Source of the DNA: Deinococcus sp. AB2017081
Lineage (GTDB): Bacteria > Deinococcota > Deinococci > Deinococcales > Deinococcaceae
Assembly: GCF_034440735.1 (NCBI RefSeq)
Contig: NZ_CP140098.1
Span: 730,501-794,500 of the forward strand
Reading direction: 5' to 3'
DNA length: 64,000 bases
Below, in pieces: positions 39,395 through 48,216 of this stretch. Positions within the stretch are counted from its first letter, which is position 1, and every line of letters starts with the position of its first letter. The position numbers were made by a program, and so were the translations under genes. Under the pieces are notes generated by a model. The model saw only the letters and a program-made list of their open reading frames with translations. It was not told where the DNA came from and searched no databases.

Positions 39395-39502
39395 GTCCGC
39401 CACTGTACCTCCATACAGTAGAAAACAAAGTGCCCCGGTGTGGACGATCCTCCCCGGACGGCCGTGTCCGGTCTGCGCTGCACGCTCTACACTGCCGGGC
39501 AT

Positions 39503-41197
39503 ATGCTCGTCTCCGATCACGTGCAGGCGCTGCTCACCCGCGAGCGCACGCTGCTCGCCGACATCCAGGCCTTTCTGGACACCCAGGGCGCTCCGCCGGA
39601 GGTCGTGGAGCACGCCCGTACCGCCGCCCGCGCCCTGGACGAGACCTTCCTGCTGGTCGTGGTCGGCGAGTTCAATGCCGGCAAGAGCAGCTTCGTGAAC
39701 GCCCTGCTGGGCGCCCAGGTGCTTCCCGAGGGCGTGACGCCCACGACGGACCGCATCTACGTGCTCGTCCACGGCGAGAAACCCGGCCAGATGGAGCCCA
39801 CCCGCGACCCCTTCGTGAGCCGCCTGACGTACCCGCTGCCCAGCCTGGAGGGGGTGGCCCTGGTCGATACGCCCGGCACGAACGCGATCATCCGCCAGCA
39901 CCAGGCGCTCACCGAGGGCTTCCTGCCCCGCGCCGATCTGGTGCTGTTCCTGACCAGTGCCGATCGCCCCTTCACCGAATCCGAGCGCCAGTTCCTGAGC
40001 CTGGCGGCGAGGTGGGGCCGGTCGGTGATCATGGTCGTGAACAAGGCCGACCTGCTGGAGACCCCCGAGCAGAAGACCCAGGTGCGCGAGTTCGTCGAGA
40101 CCGGGGCGCGGGGTGTGCTGGGCCTGACGCCGCCGGTGCTGCTGATCTCGGCGCGGGGCGAGCAGCGCGGAGGCGACCCCGGCTTCCTGGCCCTGCGCGA
40201 GGTGCTGAAGATGCGCCTCTCGGAGACCGAGCGCACCCGTCTGAAGCTGCAGGGGCCGCTGAACACCGCCGCCGAACTCCTGAACGGCGAGGAGACCCGC
40301 GCCGACGCCGCCCGCACCACCCTGAAAGAGGATCTGGTCATCCTGAGCGATCTGGAGGCCCAGCGCGAGCGCCACCGCGAGACCATGCACGGCGAACTCG
40401 ACGGGCAGCTCAACCGCGTGTCGCGCCTGCTGGCCGAGTTCGAGGTGCGGGCCGACCGCTTTATCGACGACAAGCTGCGCTTCTCCAACATCCGTGGCCT
40501 GATCAATCCCCGCGATCTGGAGGATGCCTTCCGCCGCGAGGCCGTGGCCGACCTTCCGGACGCCATCGACCGGCAGTTCGGCAGCATGATCGACCGCTTC
40601 GTGGAAGCCAACCTGCACTTCTGGGAGGATGTCCAGGCCTTCCTGATCCGCCGTCAGCCCAGCAGCGAGGTCGCCCGCACGCGCTTCTCCTATGACCGGG
40701 GGGCGCTGCTGGAGGGGATTGCCGGCAGTGCCCGCGAACACCTGGAACTCACCACCGAGCAGGAACTGGGCCGCCAGCTCTCCCAGGACGCCGAGGACGC
40801 CATGAAGGGCGCGGTGGGCGGGCTGGCCGGGGGCATCGGCATCGGCGCGGGCATCGGGGCCCTGATCGGGGCCAGCGCCCTGGATTTCACGGGCGGCATC
40901 CTGGCGGGCCTGACCCTGGGCAGCCTGGGCCTGTTCGTCCTGCCCAACAAGAGGTTGCAGGCCCACCGACACCTGCGGGCGAAGGTCGCCGCCCTGCGCG
41001 AGGCCCTGGAGCGCATCGTCCGCCGCGAGTACGAGCGCGAGCAGGAACGCGCCGACGCTAGGCTGCGCGACGCGATCAGCCCCTACACCCGATTCACCGA
41101 GCAGGAGCAGGCGCGGCTGGCGGGGGCCCAGACGCGGGCGGCGGCGCTGCGGGCCGAACTGGACGGATTGAAGGCCGAGGTTGGGGGGCTGGGGTAG
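39503..41197 (+). CDS. Bacterial dynamin-like GTPase
   Basis: A 564-residue membrane-remodelling GTPase. GTPase motifs: G1 GEFNAGKSS at residues 55-63, G2 Thr in GVTPTTDR, G3 DTPG near 126, G4 NKAD near 187. Long helical stalk segments follow, and a glycine-rich hydrophobic hairpin near residues 433-475 (GGLAGGIGIGAGIGALIGAS and following) is the likely membrane paddle. A single gene, not the usual tandem pair. ATG 39503 lies nine bases behind TACACT (39488-39493). A MITE-like repeat starts 64 bp after the stop. Confidence 0.9.
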   Translation: MLVSDHVQALLTRERTLLADIQAFLDTQGAPPEVVEHARTAARALDETFLLVVVGEFNAGKSSFVNALLGAQVLPEGVTPTTDRIYVLVHGEKPGQMEPTRDPFVSRLTYPLPSLEGVALVDTPGTNAIIRQHQALTEGFLPRADLVLFLTSADRPFTESERQFLSLAARWGRSVIMVVNKADLLETPEQKTQVREFVETGARGVLGLTPPVLLISARGEQRGGDPGFLALREVLKMRLSETERTRLKLQGPLNTAAELLNGEETRADAARTTLKEDLVILSDLEAQRERHRETMHGELDGQLNRVSRLLAEFEVRADRFIDDKLRFSNIRGLINPRDLEDAFRREAVADLPDAIDRQFGSMIDRFVEANLHFWEDVQAFLIRRQPSSEVARTRFSYDRGALLEGIAGSAREHLELTTEQELGRQLSQDAEDAMKGAVGGLAGGIGIGAGIGALIGASALDFTGGILAGLTLGSLGLFVLPNKRLQAHRHLRAKVAALREALERIVRREYEREQERADARLRDAISPYTRFTEQEQARLAGAQTRAAALRAELDGLKAEVGGLG

Positions 41198-41256
41198 GGG
41201 AGAGAGGGCCTCTCAGTCCTGAAGCGCACCTCGAAATTCGGAGCATTCCCCCAGGA

Positions 41257-41496
41257 TCAGTCACAGCGGTGTTCAGTTCCGCCCCGGGGCTGAACTGATG
41301 CCCCGCACTTCCCCTGAACCCTGCGGTCAGTCTTCTTCCGGTGATCCCGCCTCAACGCTGTGACTTCAGACGACTCTGCGGGCTGAGCCTCACGAATGCG
41401 GGCCAACGCTTCTGCTGTGTGGTGTAGAACGGTCTGCTCGTCGATCTGACCACGTCGTGCAGCGGCAGCCTGGACTGTTGTCCAGGGTGTCGTCAC
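41257..41496 (-). CDS. Short frame downstream of the Imm8 remnant, 3' end inside the repeat
   Basis: A 79-residue frame starting at GTG 41496, which overlaps the stop of the Imm8 remnant (GTGA). Residues 1-58 (through RDHRKKTD) lie in unique DNA and look like a small helical protein; the last 20 or so residues are encoded by the MITE-like repeat, so the original C-terminus has probably been replaced. No family recognised. Confidence 0.35.
   Translation of the reverse strand: MTTPWTTVQAAAARRGQIDEQTVLHHTAEALARIREAQPAESSEVTALRRDHRKKTDRRVQGKCGASVQPRGGTEHRCD
41261..41331. repeat. MITE-like dispersed repeat, copy 2 (71 bp)
   Basis: The first 33 bp (41261-41293) are identical to 33082-33114, the match continues to 41304 with three changes, and the 3' block (41311-41331) matches 33204-33224 closely. 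It lacks the 78-bp middle of copy 1. Confidence 0.65.
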
Positions 41497-41851
41497 GTCG
41501 GCCCGCTCTGGTGGGTCTCGAATGCCCAGCGGGAAACGAGGTTGATCCGTACCGAGATCGCGGGCCAGTCTGCACTGTGGAGAGTGGAGAGATACCGCTC
41601 AACCACTGCCCCGATTCTCGGCAGGTCAGAGTCCTGCACGATCAGCAGACCCCGTCCCGAGGTCGCTGCCTGACCTTCCCGCTTCAGGTACTCGGGTGTG
41701 CAGACGAAGAGGTCGAAGGCGTCCGAGGCGTGTTCTCCTTCAGGCCCGATCTCCAGTCAGAGGATGATTTTGAAATCCCCGGCGTTCTCTGGGCGAACGT
41801 GTTCGAAGGAATGACGTCCCGGATCATCAGTGCGTTCAGCTCAGCACGAAT
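41493..41851 (-). pseudogene. Imm8-family immunity protein gene, broken
   Basis: Read from 41851 down, one frame gives AELNALMIRDVIPSNTFA; from about 41790 the match continues in another frame as ENAGDFKIIL, a TGA (41759-41757), then LEIGPEGEHASDAFDLFVC, TPEYLKREG, GRGLLIVQDSDLPRIGAVVERYL, and DWPAISVRINLVSRWAFETH to a normal stop at 41493. This is the layout of immunity protein 8, an antidote to polymorphic or contact-dependent toxins. One frameshift and one nonsense codon make it inactive unless they are errors. Composition is lower in GC than the surroundings. No toxin gene remains. The 840 bp between the dynamin-like gene and thuA-like gene hold only this patch, the repeat and the thuA-like control region. 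Confidence 0.7.
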
Positions 41852-42001
41852 GTGTTCCTCTACATAATGACCAGACTGCTCTCCATGTCCCGCCCCGCTG
41901 GATGCCCACCCCTGCGCTTTCACCCCGCCCTGTTTTTCCGCTAGCATCGGCGGCGCATCTGACCTGTACACGTTCATCCGGCCTCATCGTCACGTCCTAA
42001 G

Positions 42002-42015
42002 CTGAATCGATTCAG
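42002..42015. promoter_or_regulatory. Perfect palindromic operator before the ThuA operon
   Basis: CTGAATCGATTCAG is a perfect 14-bp palindrome with central CG, the pattern of LacI-family operators, 21 bp upstream of ATG 42037. It differs from the operator at 3202, so a different regulator is implied. Confidence 0.65.
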
Positions 42016-42036
42016 ATCACCGCGCAAGGAGACCCC

Positions 42037-42780
42037 ATGACCCAGCCCACGCAGCCCCGTATCACCGTCTGGCACGAATACCGTCACGAGCACGAGAACC
42101 CGAAGGTGGCCGCCGTCTACCCGCAGGGGATGCATGTGGCGATGGCCGACGGCCTGAAGGCCCACGGCTTCACGAATGTCCGCACCGCGACCCTGGACGA
42201 GCCCGAGCACGGCCTCACGGACGAGGTGCTGGCCAATACCGATGTCCTGCTGTGGTGGGGCCACAAGGCGCACGGCGACGTGTCGGACGCCATTGCAGAG
42301 AAGGTCGTGCAGCGCGTGTGGGACGGCATGGGCCTGATCGTGCTGCACTCCGGGCACTTCAGCAAGCCCTTCAAGCGGCTCATGGGCACGTCCTGCGACC
42401 TGAAGTGGCGCGAGGCGAACGACAAGGAGCGGCTGTGGGTGGTCGATCCTTCGCACCCGATCGCGCAGGGCGTGGGCGAGTTCATCGAGATCGAGTCCGA
42501 GGAGATGTACGGCGAGCATTTCGACATCCCCGCGCCGGAGGAACTGATCTTCGTGAGCTGGTTCTCGGGCGGCGAGGTGTTCCGCTCGGGCTGCACCTTC
42601 CGGCGGGGCAGCGGCAAGATCTTCTACTTCCGCCCCGGACACGAGACGTATCCCACATACTTCCACGCCGGCGTGCGGCAGGTCATCGCCAACGCGGCCC
42701 GCTGGGCCATGCCGACTGCCAGCGCGCCCCGCGCCTTCGGCAACCGCCAGCCGCTCGAGGCCCTGCCGGAGCGCCAGTGA
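42037..42780 (+). CDS. ThuA-like protein (trehalose utilisation/sugar catabolism)
   Basis: A 247-residue ThuA-domain protein with a glutamine-amidotransferase-like fold: [23 protein letters not shown] at the start, [28 protein letters not shown] and [16 protein letters not shown]. In rhizobia ThuA works with the Gfo/Idh/MocA-type ThuB in oxidation of disaccharides, and here the next gene is such an oxidoreductase. AAGGAGA precedes the ATG, and a palindromic operator lies upstream. The sugar is unknown. Confidence 0.88.
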   Translation: MTQPTQPRITVWHEYRHEHENPKVAAVYPQGMHVAMADGLKAHGFTNVRTATLDEPEHGLTDEVLANTDVLLWWGHKAHGDVSDAIAEKVVQRVWDGMGLIVLHSGHFSKPFKRLMGTSCDLKWREANDKERLWVVDPSHPIAQGVGEFIEIESEEMYGEHFDIPAPEELIFVSWFSGGEVFRSGCTFRRGSGKIFYFRPGHETYPTYFHAGVRQVIANAARWAMPTASAPRAFGNRQPLEALPERQ

Positions 42781-43820
42781 CCGCCTCCAGCAAGGTCGTC
42801 AGCGCCGCGATCATCGGGGCGGGCGGCATCTCCAAGCGGCATTACGAGGGCTACAAACAGGCCGGCGTGAACGTGGTCGCCATCGCGGATGCCAGCGAGG
42901 CGATCCGGCAGCTGCGCGAGAAGGAATGGGAGGTGCGCGCCTACGCCACCTTCGAGGAGCTGCTGGCGAACGAGGACGTGCAGGCGGTCAGTATCTGCAC
43001 GCCCAACGCCTTCCACGCGCCGGCGACCATCATGGCGCTCGACCGGGGCATCCACGTGCTGTGCGAGAAGCCGCTGTCGCTGGATCTGGACGCCTGCGAC
43101 GCCATGATCGCTGCCGCCCGCCGCAGCGGCACGGTGCTCCAGACCGGGCACCACCTGCGCAGCAATCCGCTGGCCCGCACCGCCAAGCGGCTCATCGACG
43201 AGGGGCGGATCGGGCGCGTGACCTTCATGCGGCTGCGGCAGGCGCACGACTGGGGCGGCGCGGAGCAGGTGCGCGGCGTGTTCGGCAGCCTCGCGGCGTC
43301 GGGTGGTGGCACGCTGCTCGACAACGGCTGCCACATGATGGATCTGGCGCGGTACTTCGCCGGCGACGTGCGGAGCATCTACGCGCGCATGGCCACCCTG
43401 AAATTCCAGATCGAGGTCGAGGACACCAGTGTCGCCACGCTGGATTTCGAGAATGGCGCGATCGCGAGCGTCGAGAACGCGTGGACGGCCACCGGCTGGG
43501 AGGAGAGCTTCTTCGTGTACGGCACCCAGGGCGCGCTGGAGTGCAGCAACCGCCTGGGCAAGGCGCGGCTGCGGTTCCTGAACCGCGAGTTCGGCTACGC
43601 CGACTGGGGCGCGGCCGACGAGACGTGGTACGACTTCGCCACGGTGGACAACGCGCACGTCCGCAGCGTGGTGCACTTCATCGAGTCGATCGAGCACGGT
43701 ACGCCCGTCGTGTGTACCGGCGAGGACGGCCGTGAGAGCGTCCGCCTGGTGCTGGGGGCGTACGAGAGTGCCCGCACGAACTCGCCGGTGCCCCTGACCC
43801 TGGCCGCCCAGCCGGGCTGA
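42777..43820 (+). CDS. Gfo/Idh/MocA family oxidoreductase (ThuB-like)
   Basis: A 347-residue NAD(P)-dependent sugar dehydrogenase type. N-terminal Rossmann domain: [18 protein letters not shown], then [17 protein letters not shown] and the conserved HVLCEKPLS with the catalytic-type Lys; the C-terminal domain has [19 protein letters not shown] with the conserved His. GTG 42777 overlaps the ThuA-like stop as GTGA. With its neighbour it probably oxidises a sugar under control of the upstream operator. A perfect hairpin terminator follows. Confidence 0.92.
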   Translation: MTASSKVVSAAIIGAGGISKRHYEGYKQAGVNVVAIADASEAIRQLREKEWEVRAYATFEELLANEDVQAVSICTPNAFHAPATIMALDRGIHVLCEKPLSLDLDACDAMIAAARRSGTVLQTGHHLRSNPLARTAKRLIDEGRIGRVTFMRLRQAHDWGGAEQVRGVFGSLAASGGGTLLDNGCHMMDLARYFAGDVRSIYARMATLKFQIEVEDTSVATLDFENGAIASVENAWTATGWEESFFVYGTQGALECSNRLGKARLRFLNREFGYADWGAADETWYDFATVDNAHVRSVVHFIESIEHGTPVVCTGEDGRESVRLVLGAYESARTNSPVPLTLAAQPG

Positions 43821-43831
43821 CTGTTCTGTCA

Positions 43832-43870
43832 GGAACGCCGCGCCGGACGATGTGCCCGGCGCGGCGTTCC
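43832..43870 (+). terminator. Terminator of the ThuA/oxidoreductase operon
   Basis: A perfect 15-bp stem, GGAACGCCGCGCCGG (43832-43846) with its complement at 43856-43870, and a nine-base loop. Confidence 0.8.
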
Positions 43871-44017
43871 GGCGTCCTATCAGCAACACAGGAATGGATA
43901 GATCAATCCGTCGATCCCTGTGGAGCGAGAGCAACGGGAGTCGTGACAGACCGTGGTTCACGGAACCTCCAGGGGTGCCGCCTTGCCCTGAACGTCATGA
44001 GAGAGCAGATCCCGCGG

Positions 44018-44662
44018 TCAGTCCGGCAGAACCGGGCCTGCAGCGGCCGTGCGGCACAGCTCAACTTCGGCGTTCAGGTGGCTGAGCAGCCACGCCTCAT
44101 ACGCGTCGGGAGTCCAGCCGAACTCGCCGACGAGTTCCAGATAGACCTCCGCGCGGGTCAGCGCCAGATAAGCGGCGCTGAAGCGTGGGGCGTCCAGCTG
44201 AAAGACCTCGGCCCACGCGCCGACAATCCGGCCGATGTTCGTCCGCCGGCCCTGCAGCGCCGTGCCCAGTTCCTGTGCCGCCTCCGGATCCGACGCGGCC
44301 GCTGCGGTGTAGATGGTCATCATGCGGGCCCCCAGCTCCCACTGCCGGCGGGTCGCGTGGGCCGCGAGGCGCAGCCGGTCACCGATGTGAGCCTGTTCGC
44401 CAGCCAGCCGGTAGGTGTCGCGCTGGCCGGTGGCGTGGTGCCAGGCTTCGCGGATCGCGGCCAGCAGGGTGCGCTTGTTCGTGAAGGTGCTGTAGACGGT
44501 GCTGACAGCCACCCCGGCACGCAGGGCGATGGCCTCCATGGTGGTGCCGGCATATCCGGTCTCCAGAAAGGAATCGGCCGCGGCCTGCACGATCAGGTTG
44601 CGGGTGGCCTGTGCCTGCCGCTGCCGATGGGTCAGTCGCGGGGAAGTGTTGCGTTCGCTCAC
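44018..44662 (-). CDS. TetR family transcriptional regulator
   Basis: A 214-residue repressor. The N-terminal helix-turn-helix is clear (IVQAAADSFLETGYAGTTMEAIALRAGVAVSTVYSTFTNKRTLL split across its helices), followed by an all-helical ligand domain. GTG 44662 lies seven bases behind TATACT (minus strand 44675-44670), a leaderless promoter. It is divergent from the SnoaL-like gene at 44722, which is probably its target; a near-palindromic site lies between them. Confidence 0.92.
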   Translation of the reverse strand: MSERNTSPRLTHRQRQAQATRNLIVQAAADSFLETGYAGTTMEAIALRAGVAVSTVYSTFTNKRTLLAAIREAWHHATGQRDTYRLAGEQAHIGDRLRLAAHATRRQWELGARMMTIYTAAAASDPEAAQELGTALQGRRTNIGRIVGAWAEVFQLDAPRFSAAYLALTRAEVYLELVGEFGWTPDAYEAWLLSHLNAEVELCRTAAAGPVLPD

Positions 44663-44669
44663 TCATCGG

Positions 44670-44697
44670 AGTATAACGTAAGTCACTGTAGTGCCAC
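44670..44697. promoter_or_regulatory. Promoter and possible TetR operator
   Basis: The tetR -10 box TATACT (44675-44670, minus strand) and, next to it, GTCACTGTAGTGCC (44682-44695), an inverted repeat matching five of six arm positions, in the 59-bp divergent gap. Confidence 0.45.
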
Positions 44698-44721
44698 TCT
44701 ATTCAATGGAGGTTGACTGCT

Positions 44722-45138
44722 ATGCTGGACGCCGACGTGAGAATCGCGAGCGACATGATCGAACGGGCCTTCAACAGGGGTGACCTGAGCGCCGTGGACG
44801 AACTGCTGCTTCCCGCCGCCGTCGATCACCAGGAAGCGCCCGGCGTGAACTTCCCCCGGCATCTCAAGGAAGTCGTCGTCATGCTCAGAACGGCCTTCCC
44901 GGATCTGCACTTTGAGATCAGGCACATCATGTCCAGCGGGGACATCATCGCCATGCACTCCGTCATGACCGGCACCCACCTGGGGCCGATGCGCGATCTG
45001 GCGCCCACCCGGCGCTCCGTGCATGTCCGGCACATGCATTTCATCCGCGTCGAGCAGGGCCTCGGCGCGGAACTGTGGCACCTCTGGGATACGCCGGGCC
45101 TGATGAAGCAGCTGACCGGGCCGGCACCGACCGCCTGA
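44722..45138 (+). CDS. SnoaL-like polyketide cyclase family protein
   Basis: A 138-residue NTF2-like protein of the SnoaL/ester-cyclase type: FNRGDLSAVDELLLPAAVDHQ, then AFPDLHFEIRHIMSSGDIIAMHSVMTGTHLG and ELWHLWDTPGLMKQLTG. Members range from polyketide cyclases to uncharacterised stress-linked proteins; no polyketide genes are near, so no reaction is claimed. GGAGGT lies eight bases before ATG 44722; a TTG at 44713 is a poorer start. Probably controlled by the divergent TetR regulator. Confidence 0.85.
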   Translation: MLDADVRIASDMIERAFNRGDLSAVDELLLPAAVDHQEAPGVNFPRHLKEVVVMLRTAFPDLHFEIRHIMSSGDIIAMHSVMTGTHLGPMRDLAPTRRSVHVRHMHFIRVEQGLGAELWHLWDTPGLMKQLTGPAPTA

Positions 45139-45158
45139 CCCGGGCCGCGCTGCCGCCG

Positions 45159-45875
45159 CTACAGTGCCTCGGCCTCGCGCACGATGCTCAGCACCCGCTC
45201 GCGCACCTGCCGCTCCTCGCGCAGGTAACGGCCCGCACTCATCTGGACGCCGATGGCCGCCACGACCGTGCCGCCACGCTGGGCATCCGGCGCGTGATAA
45301 GGCACGCCCAGCGTGCACTGCCCCGGCACCCATTCCTCTATGGAGTACGCGTAGCCCAGCCGGCGCACCTTGGCGACCTCGGTGCGCCACTCGTCCATGG
45401 AGGTGATCGAGCTCGGTGTGCAGGTGGCAAATGCGCGCGGCGTGATCTCGGCGTGGGCGTACAGGATCTTGCCGCTCGCGGTGGCCGTTGCCGGCAGGTA
45501 GATGTCCATGGGCAGGTCGATGTCCGCGTCCGGGTGCCGCTCACGGATCGTGGCGACCACCTCCTCGCCTTCCAGAATGCACAGGAACGCCACGCAGCGC
45601 ACCTCCAGCGCCAGGCGCGTGATCAGGGCGCGGGCCTCGGGGAACCACGGCAGGGCGGCCGTCAGCTGGGCCCCCATCTCGGCGAGGTGCCACGACAGGC
45701 GGTACTTGCCGGCCGGCGTGCGCCGCAGGAAGCCCGCCTCGGTCAGGCCAGCGAGGTAGGCGTGTGCGGTGGCCCGGGGCACGCCCAGGTGCGCCGCCAG
45801 CGCCCGCACGCCCCACTCGGGCTGCTCGGCGCTGAAGGCACCCAGGATGGTGGACGCTTTCTGAAGGGACAGCAC
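45159..45875 (-). CDS. IclR family transcriptional regulator
   Basis: A 238-residue regulator: winged helix-turn-helix (VRALAAHLGVPRATAHAYLAGLTEAGFLRRT) and an IclR effector domain (VRCVAFLCILEGEEVVATIRER, ASGKILYAHAE, RRLGYAYSIEEWVPGQCTLGVP). GTG 45875 lies six bases behind TAGGCT (minus strand 45887-45882), a leaderless promoter. Its neighbour upstream is the M42 peptidase, but no shared operator is visible; the effector is unknown. Confidence 0.92.
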   Translation of the reverse strand: MLSLQKASTILGAFSAEQPEWGVRALAAHLGVPRATAHAYLAGLTEAGFLRRTPAGKYRLSWHLAEMGAQLTAALPWFPEARALITRLALEVRCVAFLCILEGEEVVATIRERHPDADIDLPMDIYLPATATASGKILYAHAEITPRAFATCTPSSITSMDEWRTEVAKVRRLGYAYSIEEWVPGQCTLGVPYHAPDAQRGGTVVAAIGVQMSAGRYLREERQVRERVLSIVREAEAL

Positions 45876-45972
45876 GTGTCCAGCCTACAGGGACAAGACA
45901 GATCCTGTACACCGCGCGTTCCTTCACGTGGCGGCGTGCTGGTGATCCGGCGCGGCCGCGCCGTTCCGGAGG

Positions 45973-47016
45973 TCAGTCCTCGTCGCGGACATGGGCCAGC
46001 ATGAGCGCCCCGGTCGCCACCAGCGCGTCCGTGTGGGTGCGCTCGTAGGCGTGGCTGGCGTCCACGCCCGGGCCGATCAGCGCCACCGGATAGTCGCCGC
46101 CCGCCCGCCACGCCGCCGTGCCGTCCGAGGCGTAGTACGGGTAGATGTCCACGCACAGCGCCACCCCCGCCCGGCGTGCCGAGGCCCGCAGCCGGTTGCC
46201 CAGCGCGTGGTCGTAGGGTCCGCCGCTGTCGGCCACACACAGCGTCACGTGGTGCTCGCTGCTCTGCTGGTTCTCGCCCACGGCCGCCATGTCCACCGCG
46301 ATCAGCTCGTCCGTGTGGGGCGGGATGCCGGTCGCCGCGCCGTGCCCGACCTCCTCGTAGGTGGTCACGTGGAAGGCGGTGGTGGCCGTGGGCGGGTGCT
46401 CCCGCAGGGCCCGGGTCACGCCCAGGAACACCGCCACCGCCGCCTTGTTGTCCAGGTGCCGGGCCTTGACGTATCCCGCCGGAGTCACGCGGGGCCGGGC
46501 ATCGAAGCTCACGAAGTCGCCCACCGCGATTCCCAGGGCGCGGGTCTCGTCGGCCGACCACGTGGGTTCGTCCAGGCGCACCTCCATGACCGACTGCTCG
46601 CGCTGCAGCGTGCGCAGCGCCGCGCCATGCACGTGCGTACTCTGCCGGATGTTCACGACGGTGCCGGTGACGACCCGGCCGGACTGGGTGTGCACCCGGA
46701 CGTCCTCGCCCTCGACGGTCGCCCAGTCGTAGCCCCCCAGCGCGGAGAGGGTCACCCGGCCCGTCCGCTTGATGTGCTTGACCATCGCGCCCAGGGTGTC
46801 CACGTGCCCACTGAAGGTCACATGGCGCTGATCCGAACCGGCGACCTCCCAGGTCAGGGCGCCCTTGCGGGTGCGCGCCGGCGTGATGCCCAGTGCCCGC
46901 AGCTCCTCCTCGATCCCGCGCACGGCCCGCTCGGTGAATCCGGTCGGACTGGGCGTGTCCAGCAGCCGCACCAGGACGTCCAGCGTGTACGGCAGGTCGA
47001 TGGTGGGGCGGCTCAT
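45973..47016 (-). CDS. M42 family metallo-aminopeptidase
   Basis: A 347-residue di-metal aminopeptidase/glucanase of the M42 family (PepA/FrvX type). Metal and catalytic segments: SGHVDTLG, the bridging Asp in RHLDNKAAVAVFLG, EEVGHGA with the catalytic Glu, DMAAVG, and the final His in SHAYERTHTDAL. ATG 47016 has no ribosome site, and its ATGA overlaps the stop of a 27-codon frame that starts at leaderless spacing behind TATGAT. It is probably cytosolic and takes part in peptide turnover. Confidence 0.92.
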   Translation of the reverse strand: MSRPTIDLPYTLDVLVRLLDTPSPTGFTERAVRGIEEELRALGITPARTRKGALTWEVAGSDQRHVTFSGHVDTLGAMVKHIKRTGRVTLSALGGYDWATVEGEDVRVHTQSGRVVTGTVVNIRQSTHVHGAALRTLQREQSVMEVRLDEPTWSADETRALGIAVGDFVSFDARPRVTPAGYVKARHLDNKAAVAVFLGVTRALREHPPTATTAFHVTTYEEVGHGAATGIPPHTDELIAVDMAAVGENQQSSEHHVTLCVADSGGPYDHALGNRLRASARRAGVALCVDIYPYYASDGTAAWRAGGDYPVALIGPGVDASHAYERTHTDALVATGALMLAHVRDED

Positions 47017-47096
47017 ACGCCCCGCGCCCGCAGGACGTGACGGAGAACGGTGCTGCTGGAGGTCGTTCTGGACGCCGGTCTGGCCGTCAGGATCAT
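47013..47096 (-). CDS. Candidate leaderless mini-frame coupled to the M42 peptidase gene
   Basis: A 27-codon frame from ATG 47096, eight bases behind TATGAT (minus strand 47110-47105). The TGA overlaps the peptidase ATG (ATGA). The peptide is basic and Ser/Thr/Arg-rich (MILTARPASRTTSSTV and on). A 12-codon longer in-frame extension of the peptidase from ATG 47109 would instead include this DNA in another frame. Confidence 0.4.
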   Translation of the reverse strand: MILTARPASRTTSSSTVLRHVLRARGV

Positions 47097-47256
47097 ATGG
47101 GCGGATCATAGCGGCCTGACCGCGTGTTCAGTTGGGGTCGGGGCGCGGTCAGGCGAGTCACGCCCTCGGCCCGGGTGTGTGGCGGCCCCGTTCCCATGGG
47201 CGCTGGTGACCAGCTCGTGCCTGGGACTGTCGGAGTCGCCCGGGCCCCAGCGATGC

Positions 47257-47275
47257 CCGCGCCCACCGGGCGCGG
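47257..47275 (-). terminator. Short hairpin after fabI
   Basis: CCGCGCCC (47257-47264), three-base loop, GGGCGCGG (47268-47275), 8 bp past the fabI stop. No T tract. The 266-bp gap between fabI and the M42 gene otherwise holds the M42 promoter and mini-frame. Confidence 0.45.
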
Positions 47276-47282
47276 AGAGCGT

Positions 47283-48068
47283 TCAGTCCTCTTTCACCGT
47301 CATGATGCTCAGGCCCGCGTCCACGTACACGGTCTGCCCGGTCACGCCGCTGCCGAGGTCGCTCAGCAGGAACAGGGCGAGCTTGCCGACCTCCTCGGGC
47401 GTGGCGTTGCGGCCGAAACTCGCGTTGCGCGCGCCCTTGTCGTACAGGCCGCCGAAGCCGGGAATGCTGCGCGCCGCGATCGTCCGCATCGGGCCGGCGC
47501 TGATCGTGTTCACACGGATCTCGCGCGGGCCGAAGTCGGCGGCCAGGTAGCGGGTCGCGGCCTCCAGGGCGGCCTTGGCCACGCCCATCACGTTGTACTT
47601 GGGCACGACCTGCTGCGAGGCGTGGTACGTCAGGCTCACGATGCTGCCGCCGTCGCGCAGCAGCGGCTCCGCGTGCCGCGAGGCCGCGACCAGCGTGTAC
47701 GCGCTGACGTGCAGCGAGGTGTTCCAGTCCTCCGGGGTGGTGTCCAGGAAGCGGCCCTCCATCGCCGTGCGCGGCGCGAAGGCAATCGCGTGCACCACGT
47801 AGTCCAGGTGTCCGAACTCGTCTTTCACGCGGGCGAACAGCGCCGCCAGGTCCGCCTCGCTGGTCGCGTCGGCCTGCTGCGACCACACGCCCGGCCTGCC
47901 GGCCAGGAGCTTGTCCAGTTCGCCCTTGAGGCGCTCACCCTGATACGAGAACCCCACGCGGCACCCGGCCGCGAGCAGTTGCTCGGCGATCGCCCAGCCC
48001 AGGCTGCGGGCATTCGCCACACCCATGACCAGGGCCGTCTTGTCCGAAAGATCCACGCTGACACTCAT
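47283..48068 (-). CDS. fabI: Enoyl-[acyl-carrier-protein] reductase FabI
   Basis: A 261-residue NADH-dependent reductase for the last step of each fatty acid elongation cycle. FabI signatures: ALVMGVANARSLGWAIAEQL at the cofactor site, HAIAFAP, and the catalytic YxxMxxxK as YNVMGVAK. The C-terminal VTGQTVYVDAGLSIM is typical. TAGAGT (minus strand 48080-48075) is six bases before the ATG, a leaderless promoter. Single-gene unit. Confidence 0.96.
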   Translation of the reverse strand: MSVSVDLSDKTALVMGVANARSLGWAIAEQLLAAGCRVGFSYQGERLKGELDKLLAGRPGVWSQQADATSEADLAALFARVKDEFGHLDYVVHAIAFAPRTAMEGRFLDTTPEDWNTSLHVSAYTLVAASRHAEPLLRDGGSIVSLTYHASQQVVPKYNVMGVAKAALEAATRYLAADFGPREIRVNTISAGPMRTIAARSIPGFGGLYDKGARNASFGRNATPEEVGKLALFLLSDLGSGVTGQTVYVDAGLSIMTVKED

Positions 48069-48216
48069 GACGGGACTCTAGCAACCGCCGGGCGTCCGCG
48101 CTTGGAGCCGGTGCAAGGAGCCGGTGCCCGGCCGGTCATCCGGGCGTCACCTGAGGGACATCTCAGGTCAGACCGTCAGAATCCGGTGAGAGATGACGGG
48201 GGATACTACACACCTG

